Part shown: positions 25,742 to 35,115 of the stretch, one piece after another
Layout of the letters: each line of letters begins with the position of its first letter
How positions within the stretch are numbered: position 1 is the first letter of the stretch
NCBI GenBank assembly: GCA_944388995.1
Contig: CALXKN010000015.1
Coordinates: 1 to 42,897 of the forward strand
From: an uncultured Spirochaetota bacterium
Lineage (GTDB): Bacteria; Spirochaetota; Spirochaetia; JAFGXN01
DNA: 42,897 nt
Direction of reading: 5' to 3'
Position numbers and translations under genes: made by a program
The notes under the pieces: generated by a model
Told to the model about the DNA's origin: nothing
The model's input: only the letters and a program-made list of their open reading frames with translations
Databases searched by the model: none

Positions 25742-27835
25742 ATGGAAAGATTAACCATCAGAATCGGAAAAGAAGATCTGATTCTTGAAACAGGCCGGAT
25801 GGCCAAACAGGCAAACGGGTCGGCTTTTGTCACTTACGGCGGAAGCTCCGTTTTGGCGACCGTTTGCTGCAGTTCCCAACCGACGCCGGGACTCGACTTC
25901 GTCCCTCTTCAGGTTGAATACAACGAACGTTATTATGCGGCGGGGAAAATTCCCGGCGGCTTTCTGAAACGGGAAGGGCGCCCGAAAGATAAAGAGATTT
26001 TGGTTTCCCGTTTGATTGACCGTCCGATGCGTCCGCTTTTTTCGAAAAAATTTGGGCGGGAAATTCAGATTGTTCCGACGGTCGTATCCACCGATCAAAT
26101 CAATCCGCCCGATATGGTCGCGATGATTGCGGCCTCGGCGGCTGTGACAATTTCCGACATTCCGTTTGACGGACCGATTGCCGGCGTGCGCGTCGCATAT
26201 CTGAACGGCGGGTACATCATCAATCCGACCTTCGAAGAGATCAAAAACGGACAGATGGACATTGTTGTAGCCGGAACGGAGGAAGGTATCACCATGGTGG
26301 AAGGCGGAGCGAAGGAGGTCAGTGAAGATGTGATGCTGACCGCTATCGAAAAGGCTCATGCCGTCATCGCCGACGTTTGCCGTCAGATCCGCGGTTTTGC
26401 CGCCCGCGTCGGAAAAGAAAAACTGCCGTTGGCCGGATCGGATCTCCGCTATGCGGACGAGTCGGCTGTCCGCGCGTTTGCCGAACCGCTTTATGAAAAG
26501 GCCTCCTTCGTCAAAAACAAACTGGAGCGTCACGAAGCGAAAGAGAAGGTGCGCGAATCGATTTTCGAACGGTTTACAAATGAGGAGACTCCCGAGGAAG
26601 AGAAAACGCTTTTGGGCGCTCTTTGCGACGAGATCGAAAAAGAGGTGGTGCGCCAATCGGTTTTAAACAACGGAATCCGCATCGACGGACGCAAACCCGA
26701 TGAAATCCGGCCGATTACCTGCGAAGTCGGTGTTTTGAGCCGTACTCACGGCAGCGCGTTGTTTACCCGCGGGGAAACGCAGAGTCTGGGCGTGGTCACG
26801 CTGGGCACGACCGACGACGGAAAACTGATCGACGACATCGACGGCGACAAGTCCTACGAACATTTCATGCTGCATTACAATTTTCCGCCGTACAGTGTCG
26901 GTGAAACGGGCCGACTGACGACGGGACGCCGCGAAATCGGGCACGGCCATTTGGCGCTGCGCGCGTTGGAGTCCATGGTGCCCGATTCCAAAGAGTTTCC
27001 GTACACGATCCGCGTTGTTTCCGAAATTCTGGAGTCCAACGGATCCTCTTCGATGGCGACGGTCTGCTCGGGGACGCTGAGTTTGCTGGACGCCGGCGTT
27101 CCGATCAAAAAACCGGTTGCCGGAATCGCGATGGGACTGATTTCCGACGGGGATAAGGCGGTTGTTTTGAGCGATATTCTGGGCGATGAGGATCACCTCG
27201 GCGATATGGACTTTAAAGTCACCGGCACGGCGGAAGGAATCACCGCCTTCCAAATGGACATCAAAATCAAGCGGATTGCGCCTGATTTGATGAGAACCGC
27301 TTTGGAACAAGCGAAGCAGGGACGACTGCATATTTTGAGCATCATGAATCAGACTCTGAGCCGGCCGAGAAGCGAAGTCAGCCGTTACGCCCCGAAAATC
27401 GTTTCAATCCGCATCAATCCCGATAAAGTCGGCGCCGTCATCGGCAGCGGAGGAAAGACCATCAAGGCTTTGACTGAAAAGACCTCTTCCCAAATCGTTG
27501 TGGAAGAAGACGGAACCGTTCAAATTTACGGCAAGGACAAAGAGTCGGCCGAAAAGGCGATGAAAATGATTGAAGCGATTGCCACCGATCCGAAACCGGG
27601 GACGCTGTTCACCGGCGTTGTCAAAAAGATTATGGATTTCGGCGCTTTCGTCGAATTTGTCCCGGGAAAGGAGGGCTTGGTTCACATTTCGAAATTGGCC
27701 GATCACCGCGTCGACAAAGTGACCGACGTCCTGCAGGAGGGTCAAACCATTCCCGTCAAGGTGCTCGAAGTTGATAAGCTGGGACGGATCAATCTGTCTT
27801 ATATCGACGCCGTGCGCGAACGGAAGCCCGAATGA
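25742..27835 (+). CDS. pnp: Polyribonucleotide nucleotidyltransferase (PNPase)
   Basis: The 697-residue 3'-5' phosphorolytic exoribonuclease degrades mRNA. It has two RNase PH domains (first with [21 protein letters not shown], second with [14 protein letters not shown] and the GRREIGHG and [10 protein letters not shown] motifs), a KH domain ([15 protein letters not shown]) and a C-terminal S1 domain ([24 protein letters not shown]). All catalytic regions look intact. The stop overlaps the dut start (ATGA). Confidence 0.98.
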   Translation: MERLTIRIGKEDLILETGRMAKQANGSAFVTYGGSSVLATVCCSSQPTPGLDFVPLQVEYNERYYAAGKIPGGFLKREGRPKDKEILVSRLIDRPMRPLFSKKFGREIQIVPTVVSTDQINPPDMVAMIAASAAVTISDIPFDGPIAGVRVAYLNGGYIINPTFEEIKNGQMDIVVAGTEEGITMVEGGAKEVSEDVMLTAIEKAHAVIADVCRQIRGFAARVGKEKLPLAGSDLRYADESAVRAFAEPLYEKASFVKNKLERHEAKEKVRESIFERFTNEETPEEEKTLLGALCDEIEKEVVRQSVLNNGIRIDGRKPDEIRPITCEVGVLSRTHGSALFTRGETQSLGVVTLGTTDDGKLIDDIDGDKSYEHFMLHYNFPPYSVGETGRLTTGRREIGHGHLALRALESMVPDSKEFPYTIRVVSEILESNGSSSMATVCSGTLSLLDAGVPIKKPVAGIAMGLISDGDKAVVLSDILGDEDHLGDMDFKVTGTAEGITAFQMDIKIKRIAPDLMRTALEQAKQGRLHILSIMNQTLSRPRSEVSRYAPKIVSIRINPDKVGAVIGSGGKTIKALTEKTSSQIVVEEDGTVQIYGKDKESAEKAMKMIEAIATDPKPGTLFTGVVKKIMDFGAFVEFVPGKEGLVHISKLADHRVDKVTDVLQEGQTIPVKVLEVDKLGRINLSYIDAVRERKPE

Positions 27836-28269
27836 AAACGGTTGCGGTCCGCGCCGTTTTCAGGGACGGCCGCAAACCGGTTTATTCTTCCCCCCTCGCC
27901 GCGGGGGCGGATCTGTTTGCGGATATTGATGAACCGGTTGTCCTGGAAAGTTTGGAGCGGCGGCTGATTCCGACCGGAGTTTTTTTGGAAATTCCGGAGG
28001 GCTACGAGGCGCAGGTGCGTCCGCGTTCGGGATTGGCCGTTAAGTACGGACTTTCGCTGGTCAACACTCCCGGAACGATTGACGCCGATTACCGCGGCGA
28101 AATTAAAGTGATCGCCGTCAATCTGGGGAAAGACCCGGTGACAGTCGCTCCGGGCGACCGTATCGCACAGCTGGTGGTCGCGCCGACGGTGCAGGCTCGG
28201 TTTCTGCCGTGCGAAAGTTTGACCCCGACCGAACGCGGTGAAGGCGGTTTCGGTTCGACCGGAGTTTGA
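27832..28269 (+). CDS. dut: dUTP diphosphatase
   Basis: This 145-residue trimeric dUTPase hydrolyses dUTP to dUMP, keeping uracil out of DNA and supplying dTMP synthesis. Its motifs are AGADLFA (1), [11 protein letters not shown] (2), [13 protein letters not shown] (3), GDRIAQLV (4) and [10 protein letters not shown] (5), all present. It overlaps pnp by four bases. Confidence 0.97.
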   Translation: MKTVAVRAVFRDGRKPVYSSPLAAGADLFADIDEPVVLESLERRLIPTGVFLEIPEGYEAQVRPRSGLAVKYGLSLVNTPGTIDADYRGEIKVIAVNLGKDPVTVAPGDRIAQLVVAPTVQARFLPCESLTPTERGEGGFGSTGV

Positions 28270-28272
28270 TTT

Positions 28273-29568
28273 GTGAAAGGGCAAAGACGTTATTGGACGA
28301 TTTACGGCTATCTGTTCCGGGAGTTTATCCTCTCGTTCATGGTAGCCTTCTTTATCTTCTTCGCGCTTTTTTTGGTCAACGAGCTTTTGGTCATCGCATT
28401 GAGAATGCAGAAGAAGGATGTTCCGGTTTCGACCGTTTTCATGTTTTTGCTCTATTCGCTCCCTTACGTTCTGTCTTATACGTTTCCGCTTTCAACAATG
28501 GTCAGTTGTCTGATGGCGGTCGGCCGTTTTCACTCCGACAACGAGATGCTGGCCATGCGCGCCAGCGGTATCCGCTACACCAATATCTTTGTGCCGTTCT
28601 GCTTTGCGGCCGTTATCCTGACATCCGTCTCTTTCGTCATGAATGATTATTTTCTTCCGCTCGGAATGGAGAAACGCTATTCGTTACTCAACAAGGTGGC
28701 GCTCTCAAACGCTTCGGTCATTTTTGAACCGTACGACGTCTCCGATCCCATTCAGGGGAAAATTATCATTACGGGCGACATTCAGGAAAATCTGATCAAA
28801 AATCTGATTATCATCGACCGGGATCCCGACTCCAACCGGCGGGTCATTGTTTCCCGCGACGCCAATTTCCGCCAAAACGAACAGCTGGAAGGCGTCATGC
28901 ACCTGAATCTGCAGGAGCCGTTTATGGTTTCGGTTGACAACGACCGGCGCAATGCGTTCAATTACATCCGGGCCCGGGAAGCCGATTACAACATTCTGCT
29001 GAAAGATTACGCCGGAACGGCTTTTTCTTCTTCGGATCCGTCGACCATGACAAGCAGTCAGGTTCGGGAAATGATAAAAGAGGAAAAAGAACGGCTGAAC
29101 AACAACCGCGCGCGCCAGAAAGAGAGAGTTTCCTTTCAGCTCTATCAGCTGCGCTGTCAGTACGGCGAGATTTTCGAATCGGCGCTCCGGCAGCGGGAGT
29201 ATCGTCAGGCGGATCTCAACTCGCTGGTCAACGATTACGAAAATTACCTGACTCAGAAGAACCGTAGAATCGGAAACCGAAGCCTTTCCCGTCTGGAGAC
29301 CGAATACCATTACAAATTCGTATTGCCGACAGGGTGTCTTGCGCTGATTTTATTGGCGTTTCCGCTCGGACTGTTTTCCAAACGCAGCGACAAGGCCGTC
29401 GGTTTGGGGCTCGGTAGCATCTTCGCCTTTGTCTACTGGGTTCTGATTATGATGGCGAAAATCATCGGTTACACATCCGATTTTTCCCCGGCTTTGATTA
29501 TGTGGCTTCCCAATATCATTGTCTGTACGGCGGGTCTGATCATTTATTCCATACGGTTGAGGCAGTGA
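28273..29568 (+). CDS. lptF: LptF/LptG-family permease (first of pair)
   Basis: The 431-residue inner-membrane protein has three N-terminal and three C-terminal hydrophobic segments around a periplasmic domain, the YjgP/YjgQ pattern. Typical features are FLLYSLPYVLSYTFPLSTMVS and SDNEMLAMRASGIRY, the latter being the LptB-contacting coupling region. It should be one half of an ABC-type lipid exporter (with LptG and an LptB ATPase encoded elsewhere). Many spirochaetes keep these genes although their outer-membrane glycolipids differ from classical LPS, so the substrate is uncertain. The start is GTG 28273, after GGAG. The inserted charged helix (EEKERLNNNRARQKERV) makes it longer than lptG. 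Confidence 0.85.
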   Translation: MKGQRRYWTIYGYLFREFILSFMVAFFIFFALFLVNELLVIALRMQKKDVPVSTVFMFLLYSLPYVLSYTFPLSTMVSCLMAVGRFHSDNEMLAMRASGIRYTNIFVPFCFAAVILTSVSFVMNDYFLPLGMEKRYSLLNKVALSNASVIFEPYDVSDPIQGKIIITGDIQENLIKNLIIIDRDPDSNRRVIVSRDANFRQNEQLEGVMHLNLQEPFMVSVDNDRRNAFNYIRAREADYNILLKDYAGTAFSSSDPSTMTSSQVREMIKEEKERLNNNRARQKERVSFQLYQLRCQYGEIFESALRQREYRQADLNSLVNDYENYLTQKNRRIGNRSLSRLETEYHYKFVLPTGCLALILLAFPLGLFSKRSDKAVGLGLGSIFAFVYWVLIMMAKIIGYTSDFSPALIMWLPNIIVCTAGLIIYSIRLRQ

Positions 29569-29569
29569 G

Positions 29570-30664
29570 ATGATGCGGACGCTTCACCGGATGCTGCTGG
29601 TTCAGTTTCTGAAAGTTTTTTCGGTTGCTTTGCTTCTTTTTGTTTTTATTATTGTCTTTGTCGACATTTTTTCGCACCTTTATTCCTACATTGTCAGCGA
29701 CATTCCGATCGGGGAGATTTTTTACATTACGGTACTCTATATTCCGAAATGCATCCATTATTCGGTGCCGATTGCGGTTCTGTTTGCCGTCTCGTACACT
29801 CTCGGGACATTTTACGCCAACAACGAATTGGTGGCGGTCTTCTCCTCCGGAATTCCGCTCTCCCGGTTTGTTCTGCCGCTTCTGATTTTCGGATTCTGCG
29901 GCAGTATCTTTAATTTTCTGTTTGAGGAGTGGGTTGTCATCGATACATTAAGAATGAAAAACAACGCCTACAACGAGGCGATGTACTACACCTCCTCATC
30001 CGACGGCGACAAACAGAGAGCCGCCGTCTTCGACATCGATCAGAACATCATCTACTACGCAGGATCCTACCGCGACGCCAGTCAGGTTCTCAACGATGTG
30101 ACTTTGATTCAGCTGACGCCGGAAGGAAACCTTCTTTCCCGCTCCGACGCCCGCGAAGGCGAATGGAACGGTTACTTTTGGGATTTTCGGGAAGTGAGGA
30201 TTTTGGATGTAAACCAGGAGACCAAGGAGGTAACGGAGAGTTACCGGGATACGCTCAGCTCTGAGAAATTCAACAAACCGCCGAAATTTTTCCGGGAGGT
30301 GACAAAGGACATTGCCGAACTGCGGCTTTTTGAGGCGATCGATTGGCTGAAAGAGTTGAAGGAGGCCAACGTCGCTAAAAAATACCGCGATGCGCTGATT
30401 GAATTTTACAAACGCTTTTCGTTCACTTTTACGACTTTTATTGTCGCGTTGATTTCCTGCGCTCTCGGCAGTCGGTTCAATAAAAACATTTTGCTTTACA
30501 GTTTGCTCATCAGTATTGTGACAGCTGTTGTTTACTACGTTTTTCAGATGATTACCGAATTGTTTGCGGCCGGCCGTCTGCTGCCGCCGTTTGTCGGTTC
30601 TTGGCTGCCGTTTTTTACATTTTTAATTCTCGGCCGCGTTCTTTTCAGGAGGGCACGAACGTGA
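29570..30664 (+). CDS. lptG: LptF/LptG-family permease (second of pair)
   Basis: This 364-residue protein is built like its upstream partner, with hydrophobic segments at both ends. It has the conserved VLYIPKCIHYSVPIAVLFAV and NNELVAVFSSGIPLSR coupling motif. It begins one base after the lptF stop. Its GTGA end overlaps the tgt start. Together with lptF it should form the transmembrane dimer of the lipid extractor. Confidence 0.85.
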   Translation: MMRTLHRMLLVQFLKVFSVALLLFVFIIVFVDIFSHLYSYIVSDIPIGEIFYITVLYIPKCIHYSVPIAVLFAVSYTLGTFYANNELVAVFSSGIPLSRFVLPLLIFGFCGSIFNFLFEEWVVIDTLRMKNNAYNEAMYYTSSSDGDKQRAAVFDIDQNIIYYAGSYRDASQVLNDVTLIQLTPEGNLLSRSDAREGEWNGYFWDFREVRILDVNQETKEVTESYRDTLSSEKFNKPPKFFREVTKDIAELRLFEAIDWLKELKEANVAKKYRDALIEFYKRFSFTFTTFIVALISCALGSRFNKNILLYSLLISIVTAVVYYVFQMITELFAAGRLLPPFVGSWLPFFTFLILGRVLFRRART

Positions 30665-31794
30665 AACCGCTGTTTGAAATCCTTCACCGCGATCGGTCGT
30701 CGAAAGCCCGTACCGGCAGACTTTTTTTGCCGCACGGAAGCGTCGAAACTCCGGTTTTCATGCCTGTCGGAACCGCCGGAACTGTTAAGGCTATGAATCA
30801 TGACGAATTGGAACGGATCGGCTGGCGGCTGATGCTTTCCAATACTTACCACCTCTATCTGAGGCCGGGAGCCGAAGTCATCTCCGCTTACGGTTCCCTT
30901 CACGATTTCAACAGTTGGCGGCACAACATTTTAACCGACAGCGGCGGCTTTCAGGTCTTTTCATTGGCGCCGTTTCGGAAAGTTCGCCGGGAAGGGGTGC
31001 GTTTCAGAAGTCACATCGACGGCAGTTATCACACTTTGACTCCCGAATCGGTTGTTGATTTTCAGACAGTGCTGAACTCCGACATTCAAATGGTTCTGGA
31101 CGTTTGCAGCGAAAAAGGAATTTCCGAGAAAAAAGCGAAAGAAGCCGCTTACATCACAGCGGAGTGGGCGCAGCGGGCTAAATTGCGGTGGCTTCAAAAA
31201 AAGGAAGAAGGGTACAAAGGAGAATTGTTCGGTATCGTTCAGGGCAATTTTTATAAAGATTTGCGGAAAATGAGTGCAGAAATCGTCAATGAGATCGATT
31301 TTCCGGGAGTGGCAATCGGCGGTCTCTCTGTCGGAGAGGAAAAAAACGAATTCAGTGATTTTTTGGCGTATACGGCAGCCTTGCTTCCCGACGAAAAACC
31401 GCGGTACGTGATGGGAATCGGAACTCCCGATTATCTGTTTGAGGCGGTGGAGAACGGAATTGATATGTTTGACTGCGTTTTGCCAACCCGAGTTGCCCGC
31501 AACGGAACGGCAGCTTCCGATGACGGTTGGATTTCTTTAAAAAAGGAGCGCTATGCGTTCGATCGGCGGCCGATTTCGGAGGAGTGCACCTGCTCGGCGT
31601 GTCGGAATTACAGCCGCGGTTATCTGCGCCATTTGGTGAAAGCCGGCGAAATTTCGGCATCCGTATTGATTACCGAACACAATTTAACGTGGTTTTACCG
31701 ACTGACGGAGGAGATTCGTCGTTCAATTCGGGAAGACCGTTTCAGTGAATTCAAAAAAAGTTTTTTAACCCGTTTTTCCGGAGACCGCGTATGA
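30661..31794 (+). CDS. tgt: Queuine tRNA-ribosyltransferase
   Basis: The 377-residue enzyme exchanges guanine 34 in tRNAs with GUN anticodons for preQ1. Conserved parts are PVFMPVGTAGTVKAM, LSNTYHLYLRPG, the general-acid Asp in LTDSGGFQVFSL, the nucleophile Asp in FDCVLPTR, and the zinc site CxCxxC...H near the C-terminus (CTCSAC then ITEHNL). The substrate loop reads VQGNFYKDLR where VQGG is usual. The start is GTG 30661, seven bases after AGGAGGG, overlapping lptG by four bases. An earlier Met at 30601 belongs to another reading frame of lptG. Confidence 0.95.
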   Translation: MKPLFEILHRDRSSKARTGRLFLPHGSVETPVFMPVGTAGTVKAMNHDELERIGWRLMLSNTYHLYLRPGAEVISAYGSLHDFNSWRHNILTDSGGFQVFSLAPFRKVRREGVRFRSHIDGSYHTLTPESVVDFQTVLNSDIQMVLDVCSEKGISEKKAKEAAYITAEWAQRAKLRWLQKKEEGYKGELFGIVQGNFYKDLRKMSAEIVNEIDFPGVAIGGLSVGEEKNEFSDFLAYTAALLPDEKPRYVMGIGTPDYLFEAVENGIDMFDCVLPTRVARNGTAASDDGWISLKKERYAFDRRPISEECTCSACRNYSRGYLRHLVKAGEISASVLITEHNLTWFYRLTEEIRRSIREDRFSEFKKSFLTRFSGDRV

Positions 31795-33344
31795 GTTCGG
31801 AAAGCCGACGAAGCACCTCTGTTTCCGCCCTCGTTGTCATGACGGCGACTATGTTTTCCCGTGTGCTCGGATTCGTTAAAATCGCTCTTATCAGCCATCT
31901 TTTCGGAGCGACAGGGAAGGCCGACGTCTTCAATTTCGTTTTTGATATTCCTAACAATTTACGCAAGCTGATGGCTGAAGGAGCGCTTTCTTCGGCTTTC
32001 ATTCCGACACTTTCCCAATCTATTGCGGCAAAAGACGGTTCTGATAAGCGGTTGGTGCGGACGCTGCTGACTTTTCAGGTTTTGATTCTGGTTCCGCTGT
32101 GCATCTTGGCGGTTATTTTCAAACGGGAAGTCATTCTTTTTTTATCCGAATACGAAGATCCCGAGCAAATCGAGTTGGCAGCGTCGCTTTTTCAGTTTTT
32201 TATTCATTACATTGTTTTTGTCAGCATCTCCGCCGTTCTCATGGCGACACTGAACTCCCGCCGTCACTTTTTGACGCCGGCGTTGGCGCCGATTGTTTTT
32301 TCGATCTGTGTCATCATTTCGGTAACGGCGTTTCATAGAAAATGGGACATTTTTTCGATGGCTCTCGGTGTTCTCTCCGGAGGTGTGGCGCAGATTTTGA
32401 TTCAACTGCCGGCCTTTTATAAAAACGGTTACCGTCTGGCGCCCGATTTTCACTTTCGCGATCCGTATTTCCGGACAATTTTGCGCCGTTGGGTACCGGT
32501 TCTTTTTGCCTCCTGCATTTTTTTCGTCAACCAGCTGATCGCCAATAAATTTGCTTCCGGATTGGAAGATGGTTCCGTTTCAGCGCTGAAAAATTCCATC
32601 ATTTTTTGGCAGCTGCCCCAGGGAATTTTCGGGGCTTCACTTTCAACGGTTCTTTTTCCCAAAATGAGCCGGGAAGCGGCCGAAAATGATCTCGACGGAT
32701 TGCGTCGAAGCGTCAATTACGGGTTAACGTTTCTTTTCCTTTTGTTGATTCCTTCATCGCTGATTTTGATTCTTTTCGGGCCTCAAATGACGGCGGTTAC
32801 CTTGCAGCACGGGAAATTTACGTTAAACGACACGGTTTTAACGGCGCAGGTTTTGGCGTTTTACAGTATCGGACTTTTTTTCAGCGCCGGCTTTACCTTT
32901 TTGCAGCGTTTTTTTTATTCGAGACAGAAGTTTGCGCTTCCCGTGGCGGTTTCCGTCGTTTTGGTTGCCATCGACATCGTCTGTTCGTTGCAGTTGAAAG
33001 AGACATCTTTGCGGGTTTCAGGTTTGGCTCTGGCCAATTCCATTGCTTTTACGGCAGCGTTTTTCATTCAGCTTGTTCTTGTCAAACGAGATTTGAAGAA
33101 TATCGGGTTTATGAGTTTCCTGAAAGAGGCCGGCAAAGGAACGCTTGCCATGATCCCTTTCACCGCCTATCTCATCGGTGTCGGATTTCTCGATTATTGG
33201 AAAAGCGGTTTCTCTGCTGTCAATTTTCTTATTGCCGCATTGTTGGGCATCGGCGCCGTTTTGATTCTCTTTGCTTCGTTTTATCTCTTTAAAATCGAAA
33301 TTTTGTCCGATATTTTAAAGAGAAGGAGAAAATCCCGTGACTAA
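31791..33344 (+). CDS. murJ: Lipid II flippase MurJ
   Basis: The 517-residue polytopic membrane protein of the MOP superfamily carries the characteristic MurJ N-terminus: FSRVLGFVKIALISHLFGATGKADVF, then PNNLRKLMAEGALSSAFIPTLS. Around 14 hydrophobic segments are expected. It flips the peptidoglycan precursor lipid II to the periplasm. It starts within the tgt stop (ATGA). Confidence 0.95.
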   Translation: MSSESRRSTSVSALVVMTATMFSRVLGFVKIALISHLFGATGKADVFNFVFDIPNNLRKLMAEGALSSAFIPTLSQSIAAKDGSDKRLVRTLLTFQVLILVPLCILAVIFKREVILFLSEYEDPEQIELAASLFQFFIHYIVFVSISAVLMATLNSRRHFLTPALAPIVFSICVIISVTAFHRKWDIFSMALGVLSGGVAQILIQLPAFYKNGYRLAPDFHFRDPYFRTILRRWVPVLFASCIFFVNQLIANKFASGLEDGSVSALKNSIIFWQLPQGIFGASLSTVLFPKMSREAAENDLDGLRRSVNYGLTFLFLLLIPSSLILILFGPQMTAVTLQHGKFTLNDTVLTAQVLAFYSIGLFFSAGFTFLQRFFYSRQKFALPVAVSVVLVAIDIVCSLQLKETSLRVSGLALANSIAFTAAFFIQLVLVKRDLKNIGFMSFLKEAGKGTLAMIPFTAYLIGVGFLDYWKSGFSAVNFLIAALLGIGAVLILFASFYLFKIEILSDILKRRRKSRD

Positions 33345-34980
33345 GAAACCTTTTTTTTTAAAGGCAATTGTTTTGCTTCTGTTTTTCAGCTTTCCGGCAG
33401 CCGCGCAGGAAACTCTTCCGAGTGATAAAACGACAGTCGAAACGCAGTCGGACGACGTACCGGCGGAAACGGCTGAAACAACAGACGGACAGTCGGCTGC
33501 CTCGGGAGATTCGGAAAAGACCGCTCCTGCAGCCGCGGCGTCTTCTTCGGCCGCTGCCGCCTCTCAAAGCACGGCGCAAAGTCGGGAACCCGATTATGAA
33601 GAAATTTTTCGCTGGGGAATGGATGATCAGATTCTTTCGACATTAAAAACGCTGACTGAAGAAAAAAAGACCGTCCCCGCGGAGTTAATTGACCGACTGT
33701 ATGCCGAAACGCTCTCGGAGAGCGTAAAAGCTGCCTGTCTCGATTATTGGCGGGAGACAAGAAACGCGCTTCACTATGATGTGGTTTTAGATAAATGGAG
33801 CGAGTTGCCGCAGCGAACGACCGCGTTGCAAAGCGCTTCTTTAAAGTATCTGTTTGCGTTTTTGCCGGAAAAAGAGGATGAAAAAACCGTCGGCGTTTTA
33901 AGCGATGTGCTTCGTTATGCCGATTTTAAGGTTCAAACGGAGTTGATGGAGCTGATTGCCGAAAAGGGGATGACAGTATTTGAACCGGTTTTAACAGTAC
34001 TCGGGCAAACAAGCGAAGATCGGCCCGCTTTGCAGGCGGCGGTTTTGAAAACTCTCGGAAAATTAAAGACGCCGGACGCATTCGAAACGTTGAAGGCTCG
34101 GTTGGCCGATCCCGATGCATCTACCGATATTCGTATGGCGGCTGCCGAAGGGTTGGGCGGTTACGGTACGCCTGAGGCTTTTTTGGCGTTGGAGCCGTTT
34201 ATGAGCGAATCCAACATTTATTTGAGGTTGAGAGTTTTTCAGGCGCTGCTGTCGACCGACAATCCGAACCTCTCTCATATCATTGAACAGGGCGGAAAAG
34301 ATGCCTATTGGCAAATCCGGCGCGATGTTTTTCGTTTTATCGGAGATCACAATTTGACCGAATACGCGCCGATGCTGTTGTTTAAGGCGAAAAACGAACC
34401 GGAACGCACTGTCCGCGATACCGTTTTGCGGGAATTGGGGAAGATGAAGACGGCGGAAGCGCGTTCGTATTTACAGGAAACGGTTCGTAACGACAAAAAT
34501 TCCATGCCGACGCGGAAAATCGCTTTCGATGCGCTTGCCGGATTTCAGTACGCTTCTCAAATTCCGTTTTTGATGGATTTGTGGAGCCGCTATAAGGAAA
34601 AACCTTCCGGTACCATTGCCGAGCACATGGCGATGAGACTTTCCGTCACCAAAGAGGCCGGATTAGATGTCATGTATGAACTGTTTTTTCTTTCTCCGGT
34701 CGGATTGTTTAAGGTTTATGCAATTCGAGGAATTGCTTTGAACGGGTCCTCTTCGTGCCGCGCCGAGATCGAAAAACTGCAGCAGAGTGACCGCAACGAT
34801 TTGTTGGCGCGGGAAGCGCGGAAGATCGATTACGGAGCTCCGACGACAGAAACTCCGACAGCAGAAACTCCGTCAGCAGAAGTTCCGTCAGCAGAAACTC
34901 CGACGACAGAAACTCCGACAGCAGAAGTTCCGACAGCGGAAACTTCGACAGCAGAAACTCCGACAGCAGAAGTTCTTTAG
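33337..34980 (+). CDS. Secreted HEAT-repeat protein with Pro/Thr/Glu tail
   Basis: This 547-residue protein starts at GTG 33337, inside the murJ end. A signal peptide (FFLKAIVLLLFFSFPAAAQE) is followed by a low-complexity Ala/Thr/Glu linker (residues 25-85). About 350 residues of HEAT/PBS-lyase-like helical repeats come next (for example LKTLGKLKTPDAFETLKARL and AAAEGLGGYGTPEAFLAL). The last 45 residues are nine tandem pentapeptides of the P-T-A-E-T type. It is probably a periplasmic scaffold; no enzymatic motif is visible. It is the last gene of the long operon. Confidence 0.8.
   Translation: MTKKPFFLKAIVLLLFFSFPAAAQETLPSDKTTVETQSDDVPAETAETTDGQSAASGDSEKTAPAAAASSSAAAASQSTAQSREPDYEEIFRWGMDDQILSTLKTLTEEKKTVPAELIDRLYAETLSESVKAACLDYWRETRNALHYDVVLDKWSELPQRTTALQSASLKYLFAFLPEKEDEKTVGVLSDVLRYADFKVQTELMELIAEKGMTVFEPVLTVLGQTSEDRPALQAAVLKTLGKLKTPDAFETLKARLADPDASTDIRMAAAEGLGGYGTPEAFLALEPFMSESNIYLRLRVFQALLSTDNPNLSHIIEQGGKDAYWQIRRDVFRFIGDHNLTEYAPMLLFKAKNEPERTVRDTVLRELGKMKTAEARSYLQETVRNDKNSMPTRKIAFDALAGFQYASQIPFLMDLWSRYKEKPSGTIAEHMAMRLSVTKEAGLDVMYELFFLSPVGLFKVYAIRGIALNGSSSCRAEIEKLQQSDRNDLLAREARKIDYGAPTTETPTAETPSAEVPSAETPTTETPTAEVPTAETSTAETPTAEVL
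34840..34974 (+). repeat. Nine tandem 15-bp repeats encoding PTAET-type pentapeptides
   Basis: There are nine in-frame 15-bp units, consensus CCGACAGCAGAAACT, encoding P/S-T/S-A/T-E-T/V at the C-terminus of the HEAT protein. Copies differ by one to three bases. Length changes keep the frame. Confidence 0.95.
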
Positions 34981-34982
34981 CT

Positions 34983-35047
34983 GTCCGCGAGGCGCTGACG
35001 CTTAAAAATACAGCGCCGTGGAGGAGGGAAAAATAGCGCTCACGGAC
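34983..35047. repeat. Imperfect inverted repeat at the core/island junction
   Basis: GTCCGCGAGGCGCT (34983-34996) and AGCGCTCACGGAC (35035-35047) are imperfect inverted copies, with a nested GGCGCTG (34991-34997) and CAGCGCC (35011-35017). It lies between the convergent HEAT-protein and hsdR genes. It could be a terminator-like structure, a dispersed repeat, or the scar of island insertion; there is no good T tract. The rest of the 34981-35115 gap holds no gene that I can support. Confidence 0.5.
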
Positions 35048-35115
35048 GGTGGGCAACGGCAACCGAGGCGCGCCTGAAAGGAGATCATGGGGCGACAAGG
35101 CGCAGGGTGTGATTG

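Noticed and set aside
34709-35098. Minus-strand ORF across the HEAT gene tail and the junction
   Set aside because: Its C-terminal half is the antisense of the 15-bp repeats, and no ribosome site or domain is visible. Part of the junction repeat rather than a gene as far as I can see.
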